From: Pyrrhosoma nymphula
Taxonomy: Eukaryota; Arthropoda; Insecta; Odonata; Coenagrionidae
Length of the DNA: 64,000 bases
NCBI GenBank assembly: GCA_963573305.1
Contig: OY754339.1
Span: 90,861,838-90,925,837 of the forward strand
Direction: 5' to 3'
Shown: positions 13,013 to 23,522 of the stretch, one piece after another
Layout: each line of letters starts with the position of its first letter
How positions within the stretch are numbered: position 1 is the first letter of the stretch
Translations under genes and position numbers: made by a program
Notes under the pieces: model-generated
What the model was told of the DNA's origin: nothing
Seen by the model: the letters and a program-made list of their open reading frames with translations, nothing else
Database searches by the model: none

Positions 13013-13702
13013 ATTTATTCTGCAGTAAATGTATGTAACCATGATTTAAGCTGCTAATTACAAAGAGGGGTTGTCACAACGCAAAAGTAATTGGGAGCTT
13101 TGGGATAAAAATGAAAACTATACAGAACTTTCCTAAATATACCTCTTCGCACATTACACAAACACCATACACTTGAGTGATTTAAACTCCTCAAAGGTGT
13201 AACTAAAACCGGCTACCTCAGGTTATCAGGCGAATACACCTCACTGCCATCTAGGCCGGCAAGGTAGGCTAGTGTAGAGAATGACGGATATTAAGAGAGT
13301 GAAGGGAAGGGAACAGTTTTCATTGAGATGTTGAGGAGAAGGAGCCAGGGTACGAGACTCTCTTCCGTCAAAGTGTCCTCCGAGAGTTTTCTGGGATTCC
13401 TCCTACCACTCACCCTCTCATCCCGCAGTGAGACAGATGGGGACATGGGAGGAGCAACGCAAAAGAAAGAAGAGGCATACAATAAAGAAAACGAAGCCGA
13501 CAATTCACTTGTTTACTTCATCATTCCACCATATTTACGCTTTCCTCAACCGCGGCTACAAATCACGTGCCCCGAGCTGGGCGGCTTCCTCACTAGTACA
13601 GAGGGTGGTTCAATCCGGTTCAAGCCGGTCCCGGGGGCAATTTGCTCTTTTATTCCCGTCTCTGCCCTTTCATCTAGACCGAAACGCTTCGTTGGGGCGT
13701 AC
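13013..13702. other. No gene recognised; one GC-richer stretch
   Basis: Open frames between 13330 and 13730 in more than one register have no recognisable domain. Their last part lies next to, and partly within, the short retroelement at 13713-13840, so I treat them as spurious. Confidence 0.3.
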
Positions 13703-13850
13703 TGGTGGTCTCACCTATCACCCTGAGGACGATGGCAGACTACGCCGTCGAAACGTCGGTGCAACACACCAACATCACCCGGTTGGAAACCCGAGAAATC
13801 TACATTAACAGTATTCACCGGGAATCCTTAATTCTTACAATGGTGGTCTC
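13703..13850 (+). mobile_element. Monomeric hammerhead-like short retroelement with TSD
   Basis: TGGTGGTCTC is duplicated exactly at 13703-13712 and 13841-13850 around a 128-bp insert. The insert is not inverted. It starts with a near-canonical hammerhead-like core at 13723-13762: CTGAGGA, an extra C, a GATGGC/GCCGTC hairpin, then GAA and ACGTCGGT. A linker GGAAACCCGAGAAATCTAC follows, and the tail is TTCACCGGGAATCCTTAATT. The linker is shared with the right arm of the copy at 32046. This is probably the unit from which the foldback copies are built. Confidence 0.75.
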
Positions 13851-15059
13851 TGTCAGGCGGAAGATAGTGACCTCCACGGCAGCTGATGACTAAGTCGTCA
13901 GATGCTGGAGAGCTGCAGCAAACGAACTGGATTCGGATTGGTGAATGCTTGTGATACGAATTTTTATTCCTTACGTTCAACCTTTTTTCCAAATATTACA
14001 CTTGACATTATCTCGGATAAAAATTTAAAGAAATTTAATGAAATCCGAATAAAATCCGCTGGATGCATCAAGTTAAAACTGTCACTTGGAAAACCTTTTA
14101 GGTAATTGAAAGAATTTGGATGCAAGTCCATAACATCTCAAGGAAATCATGCGAGATAACTTGTGTCATTACCGTTCACAGAAGCTGAGATCATAATAAA
14201 GGTGTTTTTCTATGGTACCTACTCTCGTTCTTTAAGGAAAGAACGCCTGTTCCTAAGTGCATTCAGTAAACCTTGTGGCCTAACTTGATTCGAAATAGGT
14301 TCAAGTATTTATTCGATTGACCTAACATTCACCATTTAGTTGCACCAGGGATTTCTATGCCCATGATATCTTCGTAAAAATTAGGTCACTATTAAATTTG
14401 TCACCATTATTCCATCTACATTAGAGTTATGAAAGATTTTAGACCGAAAAAGGAGGATCTGTGAATGCGTCAATACAAGCAGGTAACACGGCTGGATCTC
14501 CTGACGGTCATAGGGAAAACCTAAATTATAGATGGATTTTGAGTAGCCAGATGGCCGTTATTAGCGAGATGAGGCATTGAGTTTAAATCATTTTCGTGTT
14601 CAATCCATTTAGAAATTCAATGAACCACTTCAATGAGATATTTAAACCAAATAAATTCCTTAGAAAGTTAAAAGATATATTTAATTTACATGTATGATAG
14701 ATCTATAAAAATTATTTTTAGTAATTCAGTATATATTTCACTGGAATCCATAGTGGAGGTCAGTTATTTTAAACTACATGAGTTGTAACAAATAAGGAAT
14801 TAATAACTTTATAAAAATCTAATTTCAAAAAAGAGCAAGGACAAGAGAGCAGCAGGGAAACCATTCTCTGGGATTATAACTGATAGCAGGCCGGTGACGT
14901 GTCTTTATAGCTGTGAAAATTTGGCCAAATTCTTTTACCAATATTTATAGATGAAACTGATAAAAATAACTGAATTAAGCAAAATAACAAAACAACTGTT
15001 GTATGAACAGTGGATAAAGTATGTCAACCGTAAAAATATCTAGTAATGGCCAGCAACAA
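13851..15059. other. No gene recognised
   Basis: AT-rich. Nothing supportable on either strand. Confidence 0.4.
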
Positions 15060-15268
15060 TCAAATTTCATTAACGACGGTCTCCAATGCCCGTTTCCAGT
15101 CATCCCCGGCATTCGAATCGGGTGGCACGATGGTGATCACCGCAATAATGCCCAGTTCACCGAAGTAGAGACCGAAGGCGACTGCGACGCAAAGATGGAC
15201 AGAATAGGTCTCCGTTCTTTCCAGTTGCCGAGGACGAAGTGAATGATGTGGGTATGAAGGGTGGGGGA
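15060..15268 (-). CDS. Possible membrane-segment exon or repeat-encoded fragment
   Basis: One minus-strand frame runs open from about 15268 to a stop at 15060. It reads through a hydrophobic stretch VAVAFGLYFGELGIIAVITI, then VPPDSNAGDDWKRALETVVN and the stop. The hydrophobic run followed by a charged tail could be a single membrane span and cytoplasmic end of a host protein, with a candidate AG acceptor near 15272. I do not recognise the family. The opposite strand is also open here. A decayed repeat is the main alternative. Confidence 0.25.
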
Positions 15269-15299
15269 GCTAGGGTTGGAATCCAGAGACCGACAAAAG

Positions 15300-15760
15300 G
15301 CCGCGATTAACATTTCCACCGAACGGGAAATTCCGCGGACGAAGTGGTGAGCGGAGTCCTTTTTTTATTTTAATTTCCAGCGGCTAACCCTTTTCTTGCA
15401 CGATCGCCGAAGGGAAAATAATGCAGCGCACGGCCACGGTGGTCTGTCCAGCAGTCAACCCGGGGGAAGAGACGCCCGCCACGCGGTGGGCAGCAATTGG
15501 AATATGAAGAGGGTCAAGCAGGCCACGGCTGCAGGGAGGTTGGACCGTGAAAGCGAGGGATTTCCTCATCCAATCAGGATGCGAAAAGGAGCCGCAAGGA
15601 GGAAGATTGCAGAGAAAGGGGGGAAAGACACGCCAGGTTATGGAAAAGGGGAAGGAGAAAAAGTTGAAGAGAAAAAATATCCCCACCCTTCCATCAGAAA
15701 TACAAATCCTCAACTTTCATTAAGAAAAGTTTTCTTAAAAATGAAAGGATGACATTTTTT
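15300..15760. other. GC-richer open stretch, no identified gene
   Basis: Two long overlapping frames on opposite strands (15396-15752 plus, 15713-15384 minus) with Lys/Arg-rich or Ser/Phe-rich content and no domain. Opposite-strand mirrors of this kind suggest composition rather than coding. Confidence 0.25.
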
Positions 15761-16384
15761 CCATCGTTTCAGAATATGCCATTGACGTATTAGTAGGTGT
15801 TTCAGTACTACTTGCAGTTCATTTTTTTATGAACCTACTTGCAATGCTTACCAAATCATATCCTGAGTACCTATATCTATGATCCTAAAAAACACTCAAC
15901 ATTATTTCCCTTTTACATTCTTTTTTTCTTCTGGTTTTTATCATGCCGTCCTAAATTCTCATTTTCACCTCTCTTTGCATTTTGCATGCCAGTAAGTTAT
16001 TTTTTTAAATCAGTGTCTCCCGATGATATTACCTATCGCTAAAGCAACCCTTACCACTTTAATTATGACAATTTTCAATCCTATTATACACTTTTTTAGT
16101 CACATTAAATTTTGCCCTTCATTTCTGTAATGTACTTGCTGCCAGACATCATGAAGTCGGTCTCCAAACGCTCACTCCAAGCCAATGAAATCCCTAATAC
16201 GGACGCACGAAGAAGTAAATGGATCGTGATTGGAGTCCAGTTTCACTTAAATATAGAAGGTAAAGTATTAATACATATTTTATGTCCTAATTGAAACCAC
16301 CAGAATATTATAAATGTACTCAACACAATTTTCGCTCATCTATTCACCCAGACAAAACTTTTAAAAACATCCTTATACCCTTCC

Positions 16385-16490
16385 CCACTTACCCAACACC
16401 CTCCCCTGGATCACATTCTTCGCACCTCATTACATGTTCCAACCATCTACTCTGCCTTCTCCTAGTTTTTCTAGTCTGTGTTAGGGTGCC
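16385..16490 (-). pseudogene. Possible RT C-terminal scrap
   Basis: One minus frame gives TRKTRRRQSRWLEHVMRCEE, which resembles the R-rich RRLRW.GHV.RM signature near the C-terminus of RTE-like RT proteins. It is too short to classify. Confidence 0.3.
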
Positions 16491-16499
16491 TTTCACTCG

Positions 16500-17110
16500 C
16501 TCTAGTTCACTAATAACTTCTCAATAAAACAGCACAATTGCCTTCCATTCATTGCAGATCCTGCGCACTAGGCAGCGCACTTCAAAACATATAAGGAGCA
16601 AAGTTGATGTGCGCTAAACAACAAAAGAACGCCGATAATGGCACCCGTGATTGTTGTCAAGTTTGTTGATTTTCAGTTGCATGCATATTGCAAAGTTTTT
16701 ATTTACTCAGCGACAAAAAGCAAACGTTTTTAAATACTCGTGGAAGGTTATTCGGGATTTCCACATGTCAGGTTACCCGGGTCAGGTTACATGCCGTCAC
16801 ATGCCCTGATGACGATAGACGACTCGTCTATCGTCATCAGGGCATGTGACGGCATGTAACCTGACCCGGGTAACCTGACATGTGGAAATCCCGAATAACC
16901 TTCCAAGATACAATACGCCGGGAAAGCCTGCGATCGTTTTTAGATACTTATTTTCAACGAATTCAGCAACTTTAACCAAATAATTCGGCCGTAACTGTTA
17001 TTAAATCACAGAATGCTACCTACCGGTAGGTTACAAAACATTTCGCCAGCGCACATCGTTCCATTCAACGTCGTTCGTGTGCTTCGCTAAAGTGCGCTGA
17101 TGTGTGTTCC
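16500..17110 (+). repeat. About 400-bp dispersed repeat, copy B (filled site)
   Basis: Copy of the repeat at 4020-4400, with the shared GCGCACTAGG.AGCGCACTTC, AGCAAAGTTGATGTGCGCTA, TAGGTTAC.AAACATTTCG and CATTCAACGTCGTTC blocks. It is interrupted at CGTTTTTAAATACT by a 196-bp foldback element. The right end continues GCTAAAGTGCGCTGATGTG. Confidence 0.8.
16725..16948 (+). mobile_element. Near-perfect palindromic foldback with TSD
   Basis: Target duplication CGTTTTTAAATACT at 16725-16738 and, with one difference, at 16935-16948. Inside, 16741-16905 is a perfect inverted repeat with 82-bp arms around one central C at 16823. The central part holds CCCTGATGACGATAGACGA, so a CTGATGA motif is present, but no GAAA partner is in position. 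To the right is the tail ATACGCCGGGAAAGCCTGCG at 16912-16931, shared with the elements at 32046 and 63428. The related repeat at 4251-4264 is the matching empty site. Confidence 0.85.
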
Positions 17111-17334
17111 GATGTTCGCTAACTTCGATGCCTTGAACGGAAAGCCCCCTTATTTCCGTCCAAGTTCCTTCCACCTTTTCCAGTATCCTCCTATCCCTCA
17201 ACCCAAATGTCTGCAAACAATTCTCATACTCTTTTCTCAAGAGTCCATCACATCTCCATTTTAGCCAACTCCTTTCATCTTTATCCTCGTAGCGGGAGTT
17301 TGAGAATTATTTGAAATTAGTGCAAAGTGAGTTT

Positions 17335-17625
17335 TAAGGTAGTTTGAGCGAGACATTTTCCTAGTCATAATTGAGACCAAATTCGAGTTTTATTTTTTAA
17401 TTTAAGCGTCGGTAAGAAGTATAAAGTAAATTTTTTAATATAAATAGTGAAAAAATATAGTTATGTATGACAAAAATTCTTAGTAATTTACTTAATATAA
17501 CCCCATAAATCTCTACCTTGATTAATTTTTTCACGCCGCACGATGAAATCGCATTCACAATAGATGGTAATTTTGCAATTTTGTAAATATGTAGTACTGA
17601 GGTGAGTAATTAATTATTTTTTATA
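17335..17625 (+). repeat. Dispersed repeat, copy 2 (copy 1 at 7925)
   Basis: Diverged copy of 7925-8205, same orientation and block order. Confidence 0.75.
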
Positions 17626-17868
17626 AATATTTGATACAATATACAAACTACACAACGTTAGTTGTTTGTCTAGGTGCTATAAGTTCCTAATTTGTTCAAT
17701 ATTCTCCCTCTGGAGCGCACAGCACAGAGTAATCAATCACATGCCAAACAGTTAGTATCTTTAGGCAAATTTCTCCTAAAGTTTCTCAGCAAAGGGTTGA
17801 TATTTTGATATTATTGGAAGGATTGGAGTTTTTTATTTACAATAATAATATGTAAAATTATACTTTTT

Positions 17869-18088
17869 CAAAAACCACGTTTATTTCCAAGTGAACTAAA
17901 AAGTAAAAAAATAATTTATTCATCACCCTCCTAATAAAAGGTGGGCGCTTGTGGAATAGATATTGGTATAAATGACAGAAGTTGGATGTTGATTAAGAAA
18001 AAGCACCCACGCTTTTATCATTCCAGTGATGAGAAAATTATTTTTTTACTTTTTAGCACACTTTAGTACACATAAGCGTGGTTTTTTA
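17869..18088. mobile_element. Inverted-repeat element
   Basis: Outer arms AAAAACCACG (about 17870) and CGTGGTTTTTT (18077) are complementary, as are the inner blocks CTAAAAAGTAAAAAAATAA (17896) and TTATTTTTTTACTTTTTAG (18037). The loop of about 90 bp also holds GTGGGCGC and its approximate partner. It is foldback-like. I cannot see the tail or target duplication of the hammerhead-like family. Confidence 0.55.
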
Positions 18089-18293
18089 GATCAGTATTTT
18101 TTTACAAATTATTATTTTCTCCTTTTCAGTCTTAAACGAATCTTGTGATCGACTTTGTAATCACTCGTAATACAGTTCAAATATAAAGAAAAACATATTG
18201 ATATATCTGATTATTCATTCATGTATTATAATCAAAAATACGTTAATTTCCAATATGTGTATACTTATTTTGCAATTTTTTGTCTTTGTATTA

Positions 18294-18491
18294 ATTGTGC
18301 AACGGTTTTTATAATAAATATAAAAAACACTTGGTAATCTTCCACAAATTCATTTCAATGGCACGATGCGTCTCACCACTCTGTGGCATAATCATGTGTG
18401 TAATCTGTGGAAGATTATCAAGTGTTTTAATTCATTATATCGACAAATTCCACCAGGTTCACCCTGAAACAGTTATATTTATTGTGCAACG
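18294..18491 (+). mobile_element. Foldback element with TSD, decayed hammerhead-like arm
   Basis: ATTGTGCAACG is duplicated at 18294-18304 and 18481-18491 around a 176-bp insert. The arms AACACTTGGTAATCTTCCAC and GTGGAAGATTATCAAGTGTT are inverted. The loop GGCACGATGCGTCTCACCAC is a decayed version of the GGCACGACGCGCGTTTCACC segment in the elements at 53280 and 63697. The tail ATTCCACCAGGTTCACCCTG at 18447-18466 matches theirs. Confidence 0.75.
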
Positions 18492-18834
18492 TTTCTTTGA
18501 AATTTAAATTATTAGCATTTATTCTCAATATAAATTTTAACTTTTACAAGCGCCATATATTGGCAACAGACTTTTTTCCATATATAATGTAAACCATTTA
18601 ATAATATATTTACAATAATTTTGTGGTCGATTTAAGAGAAGTTCCTATGTAAACCAATTAATTTTAGTAGATTAAATTGTCAATTAGTAAATTTATTGAC
18701 AGATTCACGTATTAGCATCGAGAGTAAGTAAGTGTGCCAAATTTCAGTTCGATTGTACATTGAGAAGTTGGTTGGATTTCGATTACAATATTCCATCCAG
18801 ACAAACCAACAGACAACAGAAAAACAGGTGAGAT

Positions 18835-18917
18835 TAAAATAAGCGTGGTAATAATTACGTCATATTCATCAAATTCTAGGAAAATAGATTTATCGTTCAA
18901 ACTACCTAAAGTGGGCA
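18835..18917 (+). repeat. Diverged dispersed repeat (partner at 19708-19778)
   Basis: AATTACGTCA.ATTCAT, then GATTTATCG.TCAA and ACCTAAA.TG.GCA, occur in the same order at 19708-19778, about 870 bp downstream. Decayed direct repeat; no coding. Confidence 0.5.
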
Positions 18918-19239
18918 TTATCGGCCATATACATTTAAACGAATATTTACTTACTTAACCTTTTCCATCGCGCAGTATTACTCTGCTTTTACTATACAGT
19001 ATTAGTTAGTTTTACATTACTTTAATCGCCATTTCAGGGTAGTAGTAGCTTGGCAAGGGGCTAATGTTTTGATATCAATAATTAGAAGGTAGTTTTGATG
19101 TGAATGCGAATGAACATATTATGGTTCGTTCTCGGTGTCATGTAAGGTTTTGCCGCGAAAAATATTTGTGTACTTTCGAGGGCCTCGTGTGCAAAAACTA
19201 AAAAAAACTTACATAATACCTAAAACTATGACTGGATAG

Positions 19240-19440
19240 CCGTTTTCACCGTCTACCGGAAATGGTTTGTCGCAAGCGGAAGGAAGGTTGCGAGTTGACG
19301 TCACAGTGCTGCGCGTGGGAGTCTAAATTTGGGCTTCTGTGGGCACGGCGCGAGTTCAGTTCAGTTGTATCTCCGGAACGAGTTGGTCGATTTTAGTGAT
19401 CGAGATGTCTACGGAGAGCTGAGAACGTGAGTTAGACATT
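19240..19440 (+). promoter_or_regulatory. CRE-bearing GC-richer stretch, possible promoter
   Basis: It contains TGACGTCA, a perfect cAMP-response-type palindrome, near 19298, followed by GAGTTCAGTTCAGTTGT, where TCAGTT resembles the arthropod initiator. No gene can be assigned downstream, and it may be the internal promoter of a decayed element. Low confidence. Confidence 0.2.
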
Positions 19441-19789
19441 TATAAAACAAGAAAAAGTAACTAATAATGGAATACAGAAAATATTAGCTACCATCGACCA
19501 ATTGTTCATAGGTTAGCCATTTGTACTAATGATTTCGATGAATAAATGTTATGTATAGCGTGATTTCCCATCTGTCATTTCGACTTTCTTTCTGACAAAT
19601 AAAATAAAATAATCTCCCAATAACGACAGTAACGTATGTAATTTCGCATTCACGAAATAAAAATCCGACGGAAGTATCAATAATACTCCCTGTATTTTTT
19701 TCTCTTCAAAATTACGTCAAATTCATTACATTTTAGGTAAATTGATTTATCGCTCAAGCGACCTAAAATGAGCACTGATTAGGTGGGTT

Positions 19790-20310
19790 TTTTAAAACTT
19801 CCTCTCCCTCCTTGAAATTACCAAGGTCGGATGGATATGTAGGTTGGGAGTTGGGGAAAGGAGTGGGCGGGGGAGAAGATTTGCGAGGAAAAGCGGGAAG
19901 GGAGGAAATAAGGGGGAGAGAAGTAGGGGTTGCTTCTGAGTGGGTGGTGGGAGGCAAGTCGTGGACCACCGGCGAAGAAGAAAGGGGAGGGAGGCGGGGA
20001 TTTGAGATTGGAGCGGTGTGGGAAGGGGTCGCCAAGAATAAGAAATGTGACGTGGGGGTGGAGCAGGGAAAGGAGCGGTGAAGGAAGCAGCATCCACGAG
20101 GAGGAGACGGTCATTGTTTCGATTGGAGCGCATCGGAGGAATCAGCCCTCGTTAACGAACCGGACAGAGAGCATTCAAAGAGTGGGGAGGAGGGAGTTTG
20201 GCGGGTGACGGGGGGGGGGGAGGGGGTGGGCGGGGGGAGGACGGGAGACAAGGGATGCGGAGAGAGAGCCAAGTGGTAAAGGAGGAGGATCTTGAGATAA
20301 GTAGGCACAC
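19790..20310. other. Purine-rich G-run tract
   Basis: Strongly G/A-rich on the plus strand, with a nine-base G run near 20211 and several GGGG clusters at 20210-20245 (quadruplex-prone). Long Pro/Ser-rich minus-strand frames here follow from composition. No protein family recognised. Confidence 0.35.
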
Positions 20311-21844
20311 GCGGAAGAGTTTTCTTTTAGAAGGACGTTAGCTGAAAGAGGCTACGGACGGTAATATGTAAGATGGGAAGAAAAAAAGGGCTGTCTACTA
20401 AACGCCGATTTACAGAGATAACTAAGCTCAAAATTTACCCAAACGACTACTGTGATAGAACTGCAGATATAGGTTTTTGGGTGGAATTATTCCCGCAAGG
20501 AAGGGGCTTGAATTTTATAGTTCGTTGTTGGTATCTTTTTGATTAACTAAAAGTCTAAAAAAATCTTAGTGCGCAAAATGCGTCTTCTTGGCCGCCATCT
20601 TGAAAAAACCTCAAAAATTAAAAACAAGAAACGTGTGGTAGTAAATTACACGGTATTTCACGCTGTAAAATAATATAATAATGGTTTTTATAAGCAAAAT
20701 GTTTGCAAAGATGAAGTAGGTGGTATCTTTTTGGCACACTAAAATTCTTGAAAAATCTAAGTGTGTAAAAATATTTAAACTCCATTTTTAATAATGTTTT
20801 ATTAATAATAATAAAATAAAATATGTTTTGCAACATTGCATAAGCTTTCATTTTTTTGGCCACTCATTGATTTTTATTTTTAACCAATATTATAATCTTT
20901 TTCAGCATGAAATTTTCCATATTTAGGATACACGATTTTTTACGATTTTTAAAATGTTTCAAGTTGGCGGCCTTGGCGATTGGCGGAAGGTTGGAGCCAC
21001 ACACCTCACCAGCTGTTGAGCTAGTAGGGATTTACCCGAAGAGTTATTTCCTCAAAATAGACGCCACACTTAAAACCCCTTAAAGTGCATTGGAGTCGCG
21101 GTGCACCAGTGAATTTATGGGGTGCGGGTGGTTTCATTTGCCTAGGAAGTGGGTGATGATTGCGGAAGAGGGTGGGAGGGGAAGAGAGAGGGAAGTAGAA
21201 AGGGGGACGAGGGGGGTAGAGAGGGGGTAGAGAGGGGGACGTTTGCTAAGCTCATTGACCCTTTCCCTGCGTGACATCGTTTCCGTGTAAACACCTTGAG
21301 TACCTATTGCCTAACGTGTGAAGGTAAAGTCATTAAAGTTTTTAAATATTCATCAGCCTAAATGTGACCATGGCAATAAACTCACGAATGCAAAAAAAAA
21401 GTGTACGGAAAAAATACTAAGCGCCTAATTTGAACCCAGGTTTTGTGGATTGTAGAGGTCAGTCACGCCCAATCTTGGAGAAACTGATTTCTCATATTAT
21501 CCGGAGGCTCATTTGTGTAGCATGGAGTCATTCAGTCTTTGCATAGTGTCAGACATGTTCTCAGTTTTCATGTTTCCAATGAGAATGATTTCCTAGCATC
21601 AGAAAAACCCTAACTTGAAATGAATTAAGTACATCATTTAGTAACCAGATGAAGTGACTTTAAAGCCGGTCCCTTTGATAATTCAACTTGTCAAAGGAGA
21701 TAGGAATTCAATCTTTTATTCTATGGAAGCTTAAAATCTTTAAAAAATTAAAACATCGTTTTTTATTCGCATGTTATCTCAAGTATTTTGCCTTAAACGC
21801 CAAGTAAAACTATAAATTTGCTTTCCTAATAATTAAATTTCAGT
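20311..21844. other. No gene recognised
   Basis: A related pair GGCCGCCATCTTG (near 20589) and GTTGGCGGCCTTGGCG (near 20964) lies in AT-rich sequence. A second purine-rich tract is at 21150-21245. Nothing coding. Confidence 0.35.
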
Positions 21845-22205
21845 ACATGAAAACATTTGTGTTGAGTGTTTCACCAGATGGCTCAGAGATATGGACCATT
21901 GGAAAGTTGGAGCTAAAGAGATTAGGGGCTTTCAAAACTATGTGCAGGAGAAAGATGCTGAAACGGATTGATACAGATGGGACTAAGGTATAGAGAAGAA
22001 CTGAAGAAAGGAAAACCACACGGAGCACCATCAGGGAGACAAAATCCAGAGGGACTGGATACATTTTGAGGCGCAAAGAATTAGTAAAGAACACAACAGC
22101 TGTTAAATTACCCCGAGAAAGATCGAAGAACAAATACATGGGCCAGGTACACGCATGAAAAAGAAGAACTACAAGCGCATAAAGGGCGTGGGGAACGGCA
22201 GATTT
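21845..22205 (+). pseudogene. RTE-like RT C-terminal fragment
   Basis: The plus frame reads SPDGSEIWTIGKLELKRLGA, then CRRKMLKRI, a stop, and further on LRRKELVKN and KYMGQV. This is the C-terminal tail of an RTE-like reverse transcriptase, where (L)YGSE.WT, the RRMLKI block and a final ..YM.Q. run in this order. The fragment at 62290-63213 shows the same architecture (GSEYWTVG ... DYMSQI). Internal stops and the missing polymerase core make it a dead remnant. The same DNA is open on the minus strand, but that translation has no family. Confidence 0.6.
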
Positions 22206-22239
22206 GAGGGCAGCAGTAAACAAATAAATAAATAAATAA

Positions 22240-22278
<39 letters not shown>
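22205..22278. repeat. Compound microsatellite (AAAT)n then (TA)n
   Basis: AAATA units at about 22220-22242 run into alternating TA at about 22243-22276. It sits directly 3' of the minus-strand PLE remnant, as a TA tract also follows the other PLE at 27637. Confidence 0.9.
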
Positions 22279-22280
<2 letters not shown>

Positions 22281-22336
22281 AAAGGAAGAGGAGAGTGGAG
22301 GAAGTAGGGAGAGATGAGATGAGGGGGAGGGAGAAA

Positions 22337-23310
22337 CTAGTGTGATTTATTGAGTCCAGGGGGCGAGAAAGCCCGGTGGAACAGATTGCAAGAAGATTCA
22401 AGATCTTTGAGCTGAAGGGGAGAGGAAGAAGGGGGAAGGGAAGCAAGTAGACCAACTTTAAAAGTGTTATTGAAAGTGGAGTTGTGGGAGGAGACGTGAA
22501 TGGCGACAGGGAGAGAAACAGAGAGGGAGGGGCAATCGTTACAAGACGAGCGGTGCCCATTCATTCTAATATTGAGAGGAATAGTGGATAAGCCAATATA
22601 GAAAGAAGGGCAGTGTTGGCAGAGGAGGATGTAGACAATGTTAGGCGTGGTGCAAGAGGGTGAGAGGACAGAAGGGAGGGGAAAAGCGAGGAACTTGTCC
22701 GGCAAGGGCTGGGTGATGAGGATGGCGCAAGTTTTACATCGCGGGCGGTTGCAAGGGGTGGGAAGGGATTTGGTGGGTTTGAGTGATTTGGACAGGGGTT
22801 TCGTAATATTGAAAATGGCGGATAGATTGGGGGGGCGTCTGAAGCTGAGAGAGGGACATTGGGGGAATATTTTAGAAGTGGTTAGGTTGTCTGACAGGAT
22901 AGGGTAGAGGTTTTTAATAATACGTCTAATAGAGTCCACACCTGGGAAGTAGGTGGTACAGAGGGAGATATTGTGTTGGGAAATGCTATTAGTAGGAGGC
23001 AGTTTGGGGGAGTGTGGTTTTTTGAGGATTTTGTTATTGATAAGTTGCTCGGGATAGCCTCTGCGAAGAAGAGATTGATGGAGGTTAGTGAGGAATTTAT
23101 CAAGGGAGTCAGGGTTGTTGCAGATTCGGTGGCCACGAATAGAAAGGGAGTAGAGGAGGGAACGTTTAGTATGGGAGGGGTGGCAGCTGTTGTAATGGAG
23201 GTATTGTTGTTGGTTGGTTGGCTTGATATGCACGGAAGTGCTAAAATTGCGGTCAGAGAGGGAGACGTTTACATCTAGAAGTTCCCGTTTCTTCACTACT
23301 CCGGTGACGA
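22337..23310 (-). pseudogene. Penelope-like element A: RT thumb plus GIY-YIG
   Basis: An open minus-strand frame of about 320 residues. Residues 13-95 match the end of a PLE reverse transcriptase: LLDVNVSL, then KPTNQQQYLHYNSCHPSHTK, then RRGYPEQLI. Residues 188-197 hold the Cys cluster PCNRPRCKTC that precedes the endonuclease. Residues 226-285 are the GIY-YIG domain: NIVYILLCQHCPSFYIGLST, with R251 and H255 following. The polymerase palm and fingers, including the catalytic YADD, are absent, so the copy is 5'-truncated near 23310. There it meets the divergently oriented PLE B. The frame ends in PPGLNKSH, and a C-rich (minus strand) 3' UTR follows to 22280. The frame is uninterrupted, so truncation, not decay, disables it. 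Confidence 0.85.
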
Positions 23311-23521
23311 ATGTCACATATCAAATACTTACCCGGGGAAACTGCTCCTCGAGTAATGTTATATATCTTATAACCTGCAAGCACTGCCAGGCTTTCTACG
23401 TTGGCCTCACCAGCACACCTTTAAATATGCGGGTAAATAGCCACAGGAGCAGCGTGATGCAACAGTTGCAGTTGCCTGTAGCCGAGCACGCTAACTCGCA
23501 TAACCTCTCCTTCAACAACTG
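23310..23521 (+). pseudogene. Penelope-like element B, 5' part of GIY-YIG domain
   Basis: The plus-strand frame reads SSSNVIYLITCKHCQAFYVG, then LNMRVNSHRSS and HANSHNLSFNN. This is the first two thirds of a PLE GIY-YIG domain, about 40 per cent like PLE A by eye and therefore a different family. It is cut at 23521 by the CR1/L2 insertion and continues in the same reading frame at 27206. No RT remains to its left; it meets PLE A head to head. Confidence 0.85.
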
Positions 23522-23522
23522 A

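Noticed and set aside
19763..20308. Pro/Ser-rich minus-strand frames
   Set aside because: Purine-rich tract open in all minus frames at once; composition explains it.
21840..22223. 127-residue hydrophobic minus-strand frame as a membrane protein
   Set aside because: The plus strand of the same DNA encodes a recognisable RT C-terminus, so the minus frame is an antisense shadow.
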